The position numbers were made by a program, and so were the translations under genes. A model generated the notes under the pieces. It did not search any database. It was not told the origin of the DNA and worked only from the letters and a program-made list of their open reading frames with translations. From an uncultured Lachnospiraceae bacterium (GTDB taxonomy: Bacteria > Bacillota > Clostridia > Lachnospirales > Lachnospiraceae), in NCBI GenBank assembly GCA_947628025.1, contig CANQYH010000099.1, positions 1-9,933 on the forward strand: a stretch of 9,933 nucleotides of DNA. The letters run 5' to 3'. The number at the start of each line of letters is the position of its first letter. Position 1 is the stretch's first letter. Below are positions 1 through 6,380 of this stretch, one piece after another.

Positions 1-45
1 GTAGAGGGAGTCGAGACTTTCATTACTATTTGTGCCGCCAACTGA
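1..45 (+). CDS. Possible 3' end of an upstream gene (partial)
   Basis: Frame 1 is open from the window edge and ends at a TGA at 43-45, reading VEGVETFITICAAN. The stop lies 24 bases before the first ABC transporter start, a spacing typical of operon neighbours. Only 14 codons are visible, so an open frame of this length could be chance. No family can be recognised, and the product could be anything from a large enzyme to a small peptide. The upstream sequence is needed to decide. Confidence 0.3.
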   Translation, partial: VEGVETFITICAAN

Positions 46-53
46 AAGGCGGC
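34..53 (+). promoter_or_regulatory. Small GC hairpin just upstream of the first ABC gene
   Basis: GCCGCC (34-39) and GGCGGC (48-53) are exact inverted repeats around an 8-base loop. The TGA of the possible upstream gene sits inside the loop. The ribosome binding site of the next gene (GGAGA, 59-63) follows six bases later. A run of six T at 64-69 lies too far from the stem for a classical terminator. It may protect or process the mRNA between the two genes; this is inference. Confidence 0.35.
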
Positions 54-69
54 GGAATGGAGATTTTTT

Positions 70-1905
70 ATGAAAAAAGAAAAACCACAGTACGGCACGG
101 CGGCATGTCTTCGCTACTTTTTCGGCAAGGCGAGGGAATACTGCCCCGAGACCCTTGCGCTGCTGTTTTTCCAGATCGTATTCAATGTTTCCAGCGCCGT
201 CTTCGGGTTCTACATGTCCCCGATGATCCTCTCGCGTCTTGAAAATCACAGTTCCGCCCGGGAGCTGCTCCTGACCGCGGCGTTTTTCATCGGCGGGTGC
301 TTTGTTTCCGACGCGCTGGTCAGCTACATCGGAAACGGCAGGGGAGGCGGCGGAGTAAAGGGCTGCTATCAGATCGAACTGCGCCTTAGGATCATGCGGG
401 AGCTCAGCGACAAGCTCGCATCGACGTCCTACTGCCACTGCCTCGACAACGAATATTTAAGAGCGGGGCAGCGGGCTTTTATGGCCTGCTGGAGCAACGA
501 CAGCGCCGCCGAGGGAACGTGGCACACGCTGCAGGAGCTGATGGTGAATGTCGTGATGTTCGGCATCTTCACCGCCATGCTCACCCACATTCATCCCCTG
601 GTGTTCGCGGTGACGATGGTTTTAAGCCTTATGGATTTCGCGGTCTCAGGCTACGTCCATCGATATAACTACCGCCACCGCGAGGAATTGTCGCATATCG
701 ACCGGCAGACGGGCTATCTCATAGGGCTTCCCGGGCAGCTTTCCGTCGCTAAGGACATCCGTCTCTTCGGGCTGGGAAGCTGGATCATGCGTCTCACCGA
801 CAAGGCCTTTGCGGCCAGCCAGGCCTACGCGCGGCGGGAGCATATGTTCTATCTGATCGGCACAGGTTTTAGCGTGATCATCGAATTGCTGCGAAGCGGC
901 GCGGTCCTGTTCATCCTCCTTAGGATGTGCATGGAAAGCGGCATGAGCGCGGCGGAGTTCATGCTGTACTTCTCGGCGGTAAACTCTTTCAGCGGGCGCT
1001 TAAACGGCATCTTAAACAATTTGCGCGATCTGAAAGACAAGTGCCTTGACTTTTCCTGTATGCTGGAATTTTTAAACTATCCGGAGCCGTACCGCTTCAC
1101 CGGGGGCGAGCCGGTTCCGGCCGATTATACCTACGAGATCCGCCTTGAAAACGTGAGCTACACCTATCCGGAATCGGACAAAAAGATCATCGACCGCCTG
1201 AATCTCACGATCCGGCGCGGGGAGAAGGTCGCCATCGTCGGCTTAAACGGCGCGGGCAAGACGACGCTGATCAAGCTTGTCACCGGTCTGTTGGATCCGG
1301 ACGAGGGCAGGGTGCTCTTAAATGGCGTCGACATCCGGAAATTCAACCGCGGGGAATATTATAAGCTCTTTTCGGCGGTGTTCCAGCATTTCAATCTGTT
1401 CGATATTACCGTCGCCGAAACCGTGGCGCAGTCGGCGACCAACATTGACGCGGCAAGGGTCCGGGACTGCCTGGAAAAAGCCGGACTTACGAAAACGGTG
1501 CAGGACCTGCCGAACGGGATCGACACCCACCTGGGGCGGGAGGTATACCTGGACGGCGTCGTGCTGTCGGGAGGCCAGACCCAGCGGCTGATGCTGGCAA
1601 GGGCTCTCTATAAAAACGGCGCCGTGCTGGTCCTCGACGAGCCTACCGCGGCCCTGGATCCGTTAGCCGAGCGGGATATGTATGAAAAATACAACGCGAT
1701 GGCCGAGGGAAAAACTTCGTTCTTTATTTCCCACCGTCTGGCCTCGACCCAGTTCTGCGACAGGATCCTGTTCCTGAAAGACGGGCGGATCGCCGAGGAG
1801 GGCAGCCACGAGAGCCTGCTCAGGCTTGGGAAAGAATACGCCGAGCTGTTTCAGGTCCAGGCCAGATACTATCAGGAAGACTACGGAAAAGAGGAGGCGG
1901 TATAA
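70..1905 (+). CDS. ABC exporter half-transporter (permease fused to ATPase), first subunit
   Basis: This is a 611-residue half-transporter with an N-terminal membrane domain (about residues 28-330) and a C-terminal ATPase domain (about 360-595). Hydrophobic membrane segments are visible near residues 28-54, 65-88, 155-197 and 260-287. The ATPase motifs are complete: Walker A GLNGAGKT at 391-398 (Lys397), Q-loop FQHF, signature LSGGQ at 499-503, Walker B VLVLDEP with catalytic Glu524, and the H-loop His555. The start at 70 is supported by GGAGA at 59-63. The gene abuts the next half-transporter with no gap, so the two probably assemble as a heterodimeric type IV exporter in the cell membrane. 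The cargo cannot be read from the sequence: no peptidase C39 domain is present, and no precursor peptide or drug-resistance neighbour is seen. Lipids, peptides or drugs are all possible. Family is secure; substrate is unknown. Confidence 0.95.
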   Translation: MKKEKPQYGTAACLRYFFGKAREYCPETLALLFFQIVFNVSSAVFGFYMSPMILSRLENHSSARELLLTAAFFIGGCFVSDALVSYIGNGRGGGGVKGCYQIELRLRIMRELSDKLASTSYCHCLDNEYLRAGQRAFMACWSNDSAAEGTWHTLQELMVNVVMFGIFTAMLTHIHPLVFAVTMVLSLMDFAVSGYVHRYNYRHREELSHIDRQTGYLIGLPGQLSVAKDIRLFGLGSWIMRLTDKAFAASQAYARREHMFYLIGTGFSVIIELLRSGAVLFILLRMCMESGMSAAEFMLYFSAVNSFSGRLNGILNNLRDLKDKCLDFSCMLEFLNYPEPYRFTGGEPVPADYTYEIRLENVSYTYPESDKKIIDRLNLTIRRGEKVAIVGLNGAGKTTLIKLVTGLLDPDEGRVLLNGVDIRKFNRGEYYKLFSAVFQHFNLFDITVAETVAQSATNIDAARVRDCLEKAGLTKTVQDLPNGIDTHLGREVYLDGVVLSGGQTQRLMLARALYKNGAVLVLDEPTAALDPLAERDMYEKYNAMAEGKTSFFISHRLASTQFCDRILFLKDGRIAEEGSHESLLRLGKEYAELFQVQARYYQEDYGKEEAV

Positions 1906-3834
1906 ATGACGGACAAGTCTGAAAAAATGTCCTGGCGCGAAGCGTTTCAGATCAATATCCGGGCGATCCGGCTGTTAAATTCCAAAAATAAGCTGATGTT
2001 TCCTTATGTGATCGTGAAAGCGCTGTTTGCCACCGTATTTTCCTATACTTCTTTATTTGTGACGGCAAGGCTGATCGGCGAACTGGCGGGGGAACGCAGA
2101 GCGGAAAAGCTCCTGTTCTGGGCGGCGTTCCAGCTCATTTCGGCGGCGGTGTTTGCGGTCATAAACAGCGTGATGCAGCACGCCTATGAAGTCAGGTCCG
2201 TGAATTTCTGGAGCACGTTACAGCGCGTCGAAGACGAGAAGTTCCTGTCGATGGACTACAGCGACGTGGAGGATCAGCGCGTGCGCGACCTGCGGGACCA
2301 GATAAACCAGAACCGCGATTGGAACGGCTGGGGATTTTCAAAAATATCATGGAACTTCGAGGATCTCGTGTCGAACGGATTCAGCGTTTTCGGCGCGGCG
2401 GCGATGTCGGCGGGACTGATCTTCAGCAAGGTTCCCGCGGGCAGCCCCTATGCGTTTCTGAACAATCCGCCTGCGCTCCTCGGCTTTCTGACGCTTATCA
2501 TTCTCTGCGCGGGAATCTCTCCTCTGGCAGAGAAAAAATGGACCGAGGACAACGCCGCCCTCAGCGATAAAGCGAGATTCGGCAACCGGCTCTTTAGCCA
2601 TTTCGGCGGTTTGAACGGGGATCCGGATTCCATGGTCGATTACAGAATGTACGACCAGAACGAGGGCTTTGTGAAATATTACAGCTGGCTCCCCGACGGA
2701 AATCCCTGGCGTCCCGGAGGACCGATTCACCAGTACAATAAGGGGATCGGCGGGCTCATGAGGATCGGCGTGGCTTTCGGGGAAAAGCTGCTGATGTGCG
2801 TGATCTACCTCTTTGTCTGCTTAAAGGCCCTGGGGGGCGCGTTCGGCTTAGGCGAGGTGACGCAGTATGTGGGCGCGGTCACGAGATTCATCGGCGCTTT
2901 CACGCAAAGCCTAACCCTGTTAAACAATTTCCGCGTCAACGCCAAGTTCCTGAAAGACATTTTTACATTCCTGGACATTCCGAACAAAATGTATCAGGGC
3001 ACCCTGACCACCGAAAAGCGGCGGGACAGGAAGTACAACGTGGAATTTAAGGACGTGAGCTTCAAGTACCCGAATTCCGACCGGTGGGCGCTGCGGCATG
3101 TCTCGGTGAAATTCGAGGTCGGGACCAAGCTGGCCGTGGTGGGTGAAAACGGCTCGGGGAAATCCACGTTCATAAAACTTCTCTGCCGGCTCTATGACCC
3201 GCAGGAGGGGGAGATCCTCTTAAACGGCGTGGACATCAAAAAATACCGCTACGACGAGTACATGCAGATATTCTCGGTGGTGTTCCAGGATTTCTGGCTG
3301 ATGTCCCACAAGCTGGGGCAGAACGTGGCGGGCTCCTGCGACGTGGACGAGGCGCGCGCGGTCAAATGCCTGGAGGACGCGGGCTTCGGCGACCGGCTGA
3401 AAGAACTGCCTGACGGCCTGGAGACCTGGCTCGGCAAGGATTTCGACGAGGACGGCATCGTGACCAGCGGCGGCGAGCGGCAGAAGATCGCCATCGCCCG
3501 GGCGCTTTACAAGGACGCGCCGTTTATCGTTCTGGACGAGCCCACCGCCAGCTTAGACCCCATTGCCGAGGCGGAGATCTACAAAAATTTCGACGAGATT
3601 GCCGGCGACCGCACGGCGATCTACATTTCGCACAGATTGTCGAGCTGCCGATTCTGCCGGGAGATCCTGGTGTTCGCGGACGGCGGGATCGTGGAACACG
3701 GGACCCATGACGGCCTGCTCGAAGCCGGGGGCAAGTATAAGGAGCTGTGGGAAGCGCAGGCGAAATATTATGAGAAGAAAGGAACGGCCGCAGAAGCGGA
3801 GCGGATGAAGAGGACGATTGGTGCGCAGGGGTGA
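1906..3834 (+). CDS. ABC exporter half-transporter (permease fused to ATPase), second subunit
   Basis: This 642-residue protein has the same architecture as its upstream neighbour: a membrane domain to about residue 340 and an ATPase domain from about 380 to 615. Membrane segments are visible near residues 27-53, 61-84, 185-208 and 287-310. Motifs are Walker A GENGSGKS at 413-420 (Lys419), Q-loop FQDF, signature TSGGE at 520-524, Walker B IVLDEP with Glu545, and H-loop His576. The signature differs from the LSGGQ of the partner at its first and last residues, while both Walker B glutamates are kept, so neither ATP site is obviously dead. The start codon follows the partner's TAA immediately, with GAGGAGG at 1891-1897 inside that gene as the ribosome binding site. 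Translation is therefore tightly linked and a 1:1 heterodimer is likely. The C-terminal tail after residue 620 is charged and of low complexity. Cargo is unknown. Confidence 0.95.
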   Translation: MTDKSEKMSWREAFQINIRAIRLLNSKNKLMFPYVIVKALFATVFSYTSLFVTARLIGELAGERRAEKLLFWAAFQLISAAVFAVINSVMQHAYEVRSVNFWSTLQRVEDEKFLSMDYSDVEDQRVRDLRDQINQNRDWNGWGFSKISWNFEDLVSNGFSVFGAAAMSAGLIFSKVPAGSPYAFLNNPPALLGFLTLIILCAGISPLAEKKWTEDNAALSDKARFGNRLFSHFGGLNGDPDSMVDYRMYDQNEGFVKYYSWLPDGNPWRPGGPIHQYNKGIGGLMRIGVAFGEKLLMCVIYLFVCLKALGGAFGLGEVTQYVGAVTRFIGAFTQSLTLLNNFRVNAKFLKDIFTFLDIPNKMYQGTLTTEKRRDRKYNVEFKDVSFKYPNSDRWALRHVSVKFEVGTKLAVVGENGSGKSTFIKLLCRLYDPQEGEILLNGVDIKKYRYDEYMQIFSVVFQDFWLMSHKLGQNVAGSCDVDEARAVKCLEDAGFGDRLKELPDGLETWLGKDFDEDGIVTSGGERQKIAIARALYKDAPFIVLDEPTASLDPIAEAEIYKNFDEIAGDRTAIYISHRLSSCRFCREILVFADGGIVEHGTHDGLLEAGGKYKELWEAQAKYYEKKGTAAEAERMKRTIGAQG

Positions 3835-3859
3835 GGGTCGGGAAGTGAGAGAGGAAAAA

Positions 3860-3874
3860 CTGCGCAGTGCGCAG
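3860..3874. repeat. Short inverted repeat downstream of the ABC operon
   Basis: CTGCGC and GCGCAG flank a 3-base centre (AGT). It lies 26 bases after the stop codon of the second ABC gene. No T-run follows, so it is not a textbook terminator; it may be a 3'-end stabilising hairpin or chance. The rest of 3835-3987 is purine-rich and shows no gene. Confidence 0.3.
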
Positions 3875-3987
3875 CGGTAAAGACTGGAAAATGAGAAAAG
3901 CAAAAAACGCTCTGCACGTTGCAATAAAAGCTGAAAAAAGAGAGAACAAAACAGCACCCTGCCCGGCAATAAACCGCATTTGAAATG

Positions 3988-4041
3988 AAACGCCCGCCTC
4001 CGGTACGGCTGAAATATTTCAGCCGCCGGAAGCGGGCGTTT
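3988..4041. terminator. Long hairpin, probable bidirectional terminator between convergent operons
   Basis: A 54-base inverted repeat. The outer arms AAACGCCCGC (3988-3997) and GCGGGCGTTT (4032-4041) match exactly. A CCGG pair lies inside them, and the centre CGGCTGAAATATTTCAGCCG (4005-4024) is a perfect palindrome. T-rich tails follow on both strands (GTTTGCTTTTC on plus, GTTTCATTTC on minus). It sits between the ABC operon on plus and the ACT gene on minus, which is where a shared terminator is expected. The tails are interrupted, so efficiency is uncertain. The stretch 4042-4127 holds nothing else recognisable. Confidence 0.75.
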
Positions 4042-4127
4042 GCTTTTCTGGTTTGGCTCTCGGTTCTCCGCCGCGCCGCCGAAATGCTGCCAGTGCTGCG
4101 CTTTATGCGGCGTTGTCATGACGGGGA

Positions 4128-4553
4128 TTACAGTGCGGCGATCTCGTCCTGGCACACCGGCGTGATGCCGTTGCGTTTTAGGACTTCTGCCGCTTTGTCT
4201 TCGTCAGCGACCCGCAGGATCGTGTAAGCTTCCTGATTAGCCAGGAACGCGTACATGTATTCCAGGTTCACGCCGCCGTCGCCGAGCACTTTCAGGATGC
4301 GGTAGAGTCCGCCGGGCTCGTCCGCCATTTTCACGGCCAGAACCGGCGTGATGGAGAACACGTAGCCGGCCTCTTTTAATACATTGGTGGCGGCGTAGAC
4401 GTCGTCGACGATCATACGGACGATGCCGAAATCCTGAGCTTCCGCCAGGGAAAGGGCCCGCATGTCGATGTCGTGACGGTGCAGGAAATCGGTCAGTTCA
4501 GCCAGCGTACCGGCTTTGTTTTCCAGAAATACGGAAATCTGTTTTACGGTCAT
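4128..4553 (-). CDS. Tandem ACT-domain protein, probable small-molecule sensor
   Basis: The 141-residue product consists almost entirely of two ACT domains, about residues 3-68 and 71-135. The typical ACT turn is visible in both: ENKAGTLAEL (11-20) and DEPGGLYRIL (78-87). ACT domains usually bind amino acids or related small ligands and form oligomers. Stand-alone double-ACT proteins of this kind are commonly found beside phenylacetate-CoA ligase genes in anaerobes, as here, so a role in sensing an aromatic or branched amino acid or acid for this pathway is a reasonable inference, not shown by the sequence. No catalytic or DNA-binding domain is present. The start is fixed by a strong AGGAGGG ribosome binding site (4558-4564 region). 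The gene follows paaK on the same strand after 197 bases, and that gap contains possible regulatory structure. Confidence 0.85.
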   Translation of the reverse strand: MTVKQISVFLENKAGTLAELTDFLHRHDIDMRALSLAEAQDFGIVRMIVDDVYAATNVLKEAGYVFSITPVLAVKMADEPGGLYRILKVLGDGGVNLEYMYAFLANQEAYTILRVADEDKAAEVLKRNGITPVCQDEIAAL

Positions 4554-4621
4554 AATTCCCTCCTTCTACAATAAATTGTGGCGGTTAGATCCCTGACAGC
4601 AGTTAGGACTAACCGTTTCAT
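4550..4621 (-). CDS. Possible 23-aa leader peptide frame overlapping the ACT start
   Basis: On the minus strand an ATG at 4621-4619 opens a 23-codon frame reading MKRLVLTAVRDLT then ATIYCRRREL. Its TGA overlaps the ATG of the ACT gene as ATGA, a layout that allows translational coupling. An AGGA lies 7 bases before its start. The frame contains the ACT gene's own ribosome binding site within its final codons. It is short, has no recognisable family and no run of a single amino acid as in classical attenuator peptides, so it may be chance. Confidence 0.25.
   Translation of the reverse strand: MKRLVLTAVRDLTATIYCRRREL
4568..4579. repeat. Small palindrome directly upstream of the ACT ribosome binding site
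   Basis: ACAAT and ATTGT are exact inverted repeats separated by two A bases. It lies a few bases from the ACT ribosome binding site. Its size would suit a repressor operator, but no regulator is encoded nearby and an AT-rich 12-mer can arise by chance. Confidence 0.25.
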
Positions 4622-4633
4622 TGCTGTGTCCTA
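4583..4633 (-). promoter_or_regulatory. Leader with mutually exclusive inverted repeats before the ACT gene
   Basis: Four exact complementary pairs share bases here: GTTAG/CTAAC (4602-4606 with 4609-4613), GGTTAG/CTAACC (4583-4588 with 4609-4614), ACAGCA/TGCTGT (4596-4601 with 4622-4627) and TAGGAC/GTCCTA (4604-4609 with 4628-4633). Because they share arms they cannot all form at once, as in an attenuator or switching leader. No known riboswitch class was recognised. Upstream, a TTGACC with only a weak -10 (TAGGAC) 16 bases on could be an internal promoter. The remaining 4634-4750 shows nothing clear. Confidence 0.35.
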
Positions 4634-4750
4634 TTTGAAAAAACGTTGTGGTCAAATTATGTGGCGGCCTGCTGTTTGGCCGGGAATGGAAACGTACCTG
4701 GCCTCATACCGGGCAGCGGATGCGACAGGGCACTCCGCCGCGGCGCAGAT

Positions 4751-6058
4751 CTAGCCCTGGTACAGATTCCGCTTGTCGATGACGCGGACCGCCTTGCCCT
4801 CGCTGCGGGTGATGGCTTTCGGGCTGACCAGGCGAACTTTGACCAGGATGCCGAGCATGGCTTTCAACGCGTCCACCAGCGCCTTTTCGCGGGCCGCAAC
4901 GACGCCGGCGTTGTCGGAGAACATTTCCTGGGTCATCTCTACCTGCACTTCGATGGTGTCGGTATTGCGGACGCGGTCCACGATGATCTGATAGTTGGCC
5001 GGATAGCCCTGGTTCATCAGCACGGTCTCAATCTGGGACGGGAACACATTGACGCCCTTGACGATCAGCATGTCGTCGCTGCGGCCCAGCGGCTTGGTCA
5101 TCTTCACATGGGTGCGGCCGCAGGAGCATTTTTTGTGGCTCAGGATACAGATGTCCCTGGTGCGGTAGCGGATCAGCGGGAACGCTTCCTTGGTGATGCT
5201 CGTAAAGACCAGCTCGCCTTTTTCGCCGTCAGGCAGGACTTCGCCGGTCAGGGGATTGATGACCTCGGCAATGAAATGGTCCTCGTTGATGTGCATACCG
5301 GTCTGTTCGCTGCACTCGAACGAGACGCCGGGGCCGGAGATCTCGGTCAGGCCGTAGATGTCGTGGGCTTTGATGTGCAGCTTTTCTTCAATGTCGTGGC
5401 GCATTTCCTCGGTCCAGGCTTCCGCGCCGAAGATGCCGGCTTTCAGTTTGATCTGATCTTGCAGTCCCCGCTCCCAGATGGATTCGGCCAAATAGGCTGC
5501 GTAAGAGGGCGTGCAGCAGAGGATCGTGGAGCCAAGGTCCACCATAAACTGGATCTGACGCTCGGTGTTGCCGGAGGACATGGGCAGGGTCAGGCAGCCT
5601 ACTTTATGGGAGCCGCCGTTAAGGCCCGGGCCGCCGGTGAACAGGCCGTAGCCGTAGCAGACATGGCAGACGTCGTCCTTGGTGCCGCCAGCCGCGACGA
5701 TGGCGCGGGCGCAGCAGTCGTCCCAGAGGTCGATGTCGTGCTGGGTGTAGAATGCGACCACGCGGCGTCCGGTGGTGCCGCTGGTGGACTGGATGCGGAC
5801 GCAGTCGGACAGGGGCGCGGCCAGAAGTCCGTAGGGATAGGCGTCCCGCAGGTCGTCCTTGGTCAGAAACGGCAGCTTATGCAGGTCGTCCACGGATTGG
5901 ATGTCGTCGGGGGTCACGCCCGCTTCTTCCATTTTCTTTCTGTAAAACTCCACGTTGTCGTATACGCGTTTCACGGTCTTTACCAGACGTTCGTCCTGCC
6001 AGGCGCGGATCTGTTCGCGGGAGGCACATTCGATCTCTGGCTGATAGTAACGTTCCAT
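4751..6058 (-). CDS. paaK: Phenylacetate-CoA ligase family (AMP-forming)
   Basis: The 435-residue product matches the usual length and motif order of PaaK-type ligases, cytoplasmic enzymes that turn an aryl acid, ATP and CoA into aryl-CoA, AMP and pyrophosphate. Visible motifs: the phosphate loop STSGTTGRR (91-99), GAEAW (211-215), YGLTE (235-239), RYRTRD (297-302), the hinge region GRSDDMLIVKGVNVFP (325-340) and the C-terminal RSEGKAVRV with the expected catalytic Lys422. A CSCGR pair (311-315) fits the cysteine cluster seen in many family members. The start at 6058 is chosen because AAAGGA lies at 6070-6075; an in-frame ATG at 6109 would add 17 residues but has no ribosome binding site. In anaerobes these enzymes often handle arylacetates from aromatic amino acid breakdown; the adjacent ACT protein supports such a role. 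No indolepyruvate oxidoreductase genes are in view, and substrate could be another aryl acid. Confidence 0.92.
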   Translation of the reverse strand: MERYYQPEIECASREQIRAWQDERLVKTVKRVYDNVEFYRKKMEEAGVTPDDIQSVDDLHKLPFLTKDDLRDAYPYGLLAAPLSDCVRIQSTSGTTGRRVVAFYTQHDIDLWDDCCARAIVAAGGTKDDVCHVCYGYGLFTGGPGLNGGSHKVGCLTLPMSSGNTERQIQFMVDLGSTILCCTPSYAAYLAESIWERGLQDQIKLKAGIFGAEAWTEEMRHDIEEKLHIKAHDIYGLTEISGPGVSFECSEQTGMHINEDHFIAEVINPLTGEVLPDGEKGELVFTSITKEAFPLIRYRTRDICILSHKKCSCGRTHVKMTKPLGRSDDMLIVKGVNVFPSQIETVLMNQGYPANYQIIVDRVRNTDTIEVQVEMTQEMFSDNAGVVAAREKALVDALKAMLGILVKVRLVSPKAITRSEGKAVRVIDKRNLYQG

Positions 6059-6097
6059 AGGCTTTGGATTCCTTTCTTTGAGGGGATTTTCCGGTTG

Positions 6098-6153
6098 GGA
6101 GCCTGGCATTTGAAAAATAGGGCGTCCGGGGATCTTGCTGTCTGACAGGCTCC
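6098..6153 (-). promoter_or_regulatory. Inverted repeat in the paaK 5' untranslated region
   Basis: GGAGCCTG (6098-6105) and CAGGCTCC (6146-6153) are exact 8-base complements enclosing about 40 bases. They lie between the predicted paaK promoter and its start codon. The motif CCGGTTG also occurs twice in the same orientation (6091-6097 and 6152-6158). A leader hairpin or paired regulator sites are possible; neither is established. Confidence 0.35.
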
Positions 6154-6166
6154 GGTTGTCATTTTC

Positions 6167-6196
6167 AGTATAACACAGATGATTTGCCGCTGTAAA
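6167..6196 (-). promoter_or_regulatory. Sigma-A type promoter for paaK
   Basis: On the minus strand, -35 TTTACA (6196-6191) is followed after 18 bases by -10 TATACT (6172-6167), preceded by TGT as an extended -10. Transcription would start near 6160, giving a leader of about 100 bases before paaK. This is the best promoter match in the divergent 322-base gap between paaK and the serpin gene. Confidence 0.7.
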
Positions 6197-6217
6197 CTGT
6201 TAAATGCAAAAAACGGC

Positions 6218-6223
6218 TATATT
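6218..6223 (+). promoter_or_regulatory. Weak candidate -10 for the serpin gene
   Basis: TATATT matches the -10 consensus at five of six positions, but no good -35 lies 16-18 bases upstream. If used, the leader to the serpin start would be about 150 bases. No better plus-strand promoter was found between 6197 and 6380. Confidence 0.2.
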
Positions 6224-6226
6224 TTG

Positions 6227-6244
6227 CCGGAAAATGAGTTCCGG
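6227..6244. repeat. Inverted repeat in the paaK-serpin divergent region
   Basis: CCGGAA and TTCCGG are exact complements around a 6-base loop (AATGAG). It lies just downstream of the weak serpin -10 and about 30 bases behind the paaK -35. An operator or an mRNA leader hairpin is possible. A second minor repeat, GAATC/GATTC, lies at 6334-6348. Confidence 0.3.
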
Positions 6245-6380
6245 AAGTTGTTCTGTTTTTCGATTTCCCCATAAATCCGAGTTTCTGGAACGTATCGGTT
6301 ATAGCAAAGCAAAAACAGGGGCCGGGCGATTGCGAATCAAAACGATTCCGCGTAAGTTCAGCGAGTTTGGGAGGCAGAAG

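Noticed and set aside
3524..4155. Overlapping minus-strand frames of 151 and 200 codons covering the end of the ABC operon and the terminator
   Set aside because: They run through the long palindrome and the coding end of the second ABC gene, are rich in Arg, Ser and Pro, and show no domain or binding site.
3985..4227. An 80-codon plus-strand frame starting at the palindrome
   Set aside because: It is made of the hairpin arms and the complement of the ACT gene, with no ribosome binding site.
6059..6109. Start of paaK at 6109 (17 extra residues)
   Set aside because: The extra residues are Pro/Asn-rich and unlike the family, and no ribosome binding site precedes that ATG; AAAGGA precedes 6058.
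4646..6145. A 499-codon open frame on the plus strand opposite paaK
   Set aside because: paaK on the minus strand has every family motif. The plus frame gives a His/Asp/Val/Ala-rich protein with no recognisable domain and no ribosome binding site, as expected from the complementary frame of a GC-rich gene.
6204..6380. Upstream extension of the serpin frame to an ATG at 6204
   Set aside because: It would place 59 residues before an evident lipoprotein signal peptide, and no ribosome binding site precedes 6204, while GGGAGG lies correctly before 6381.
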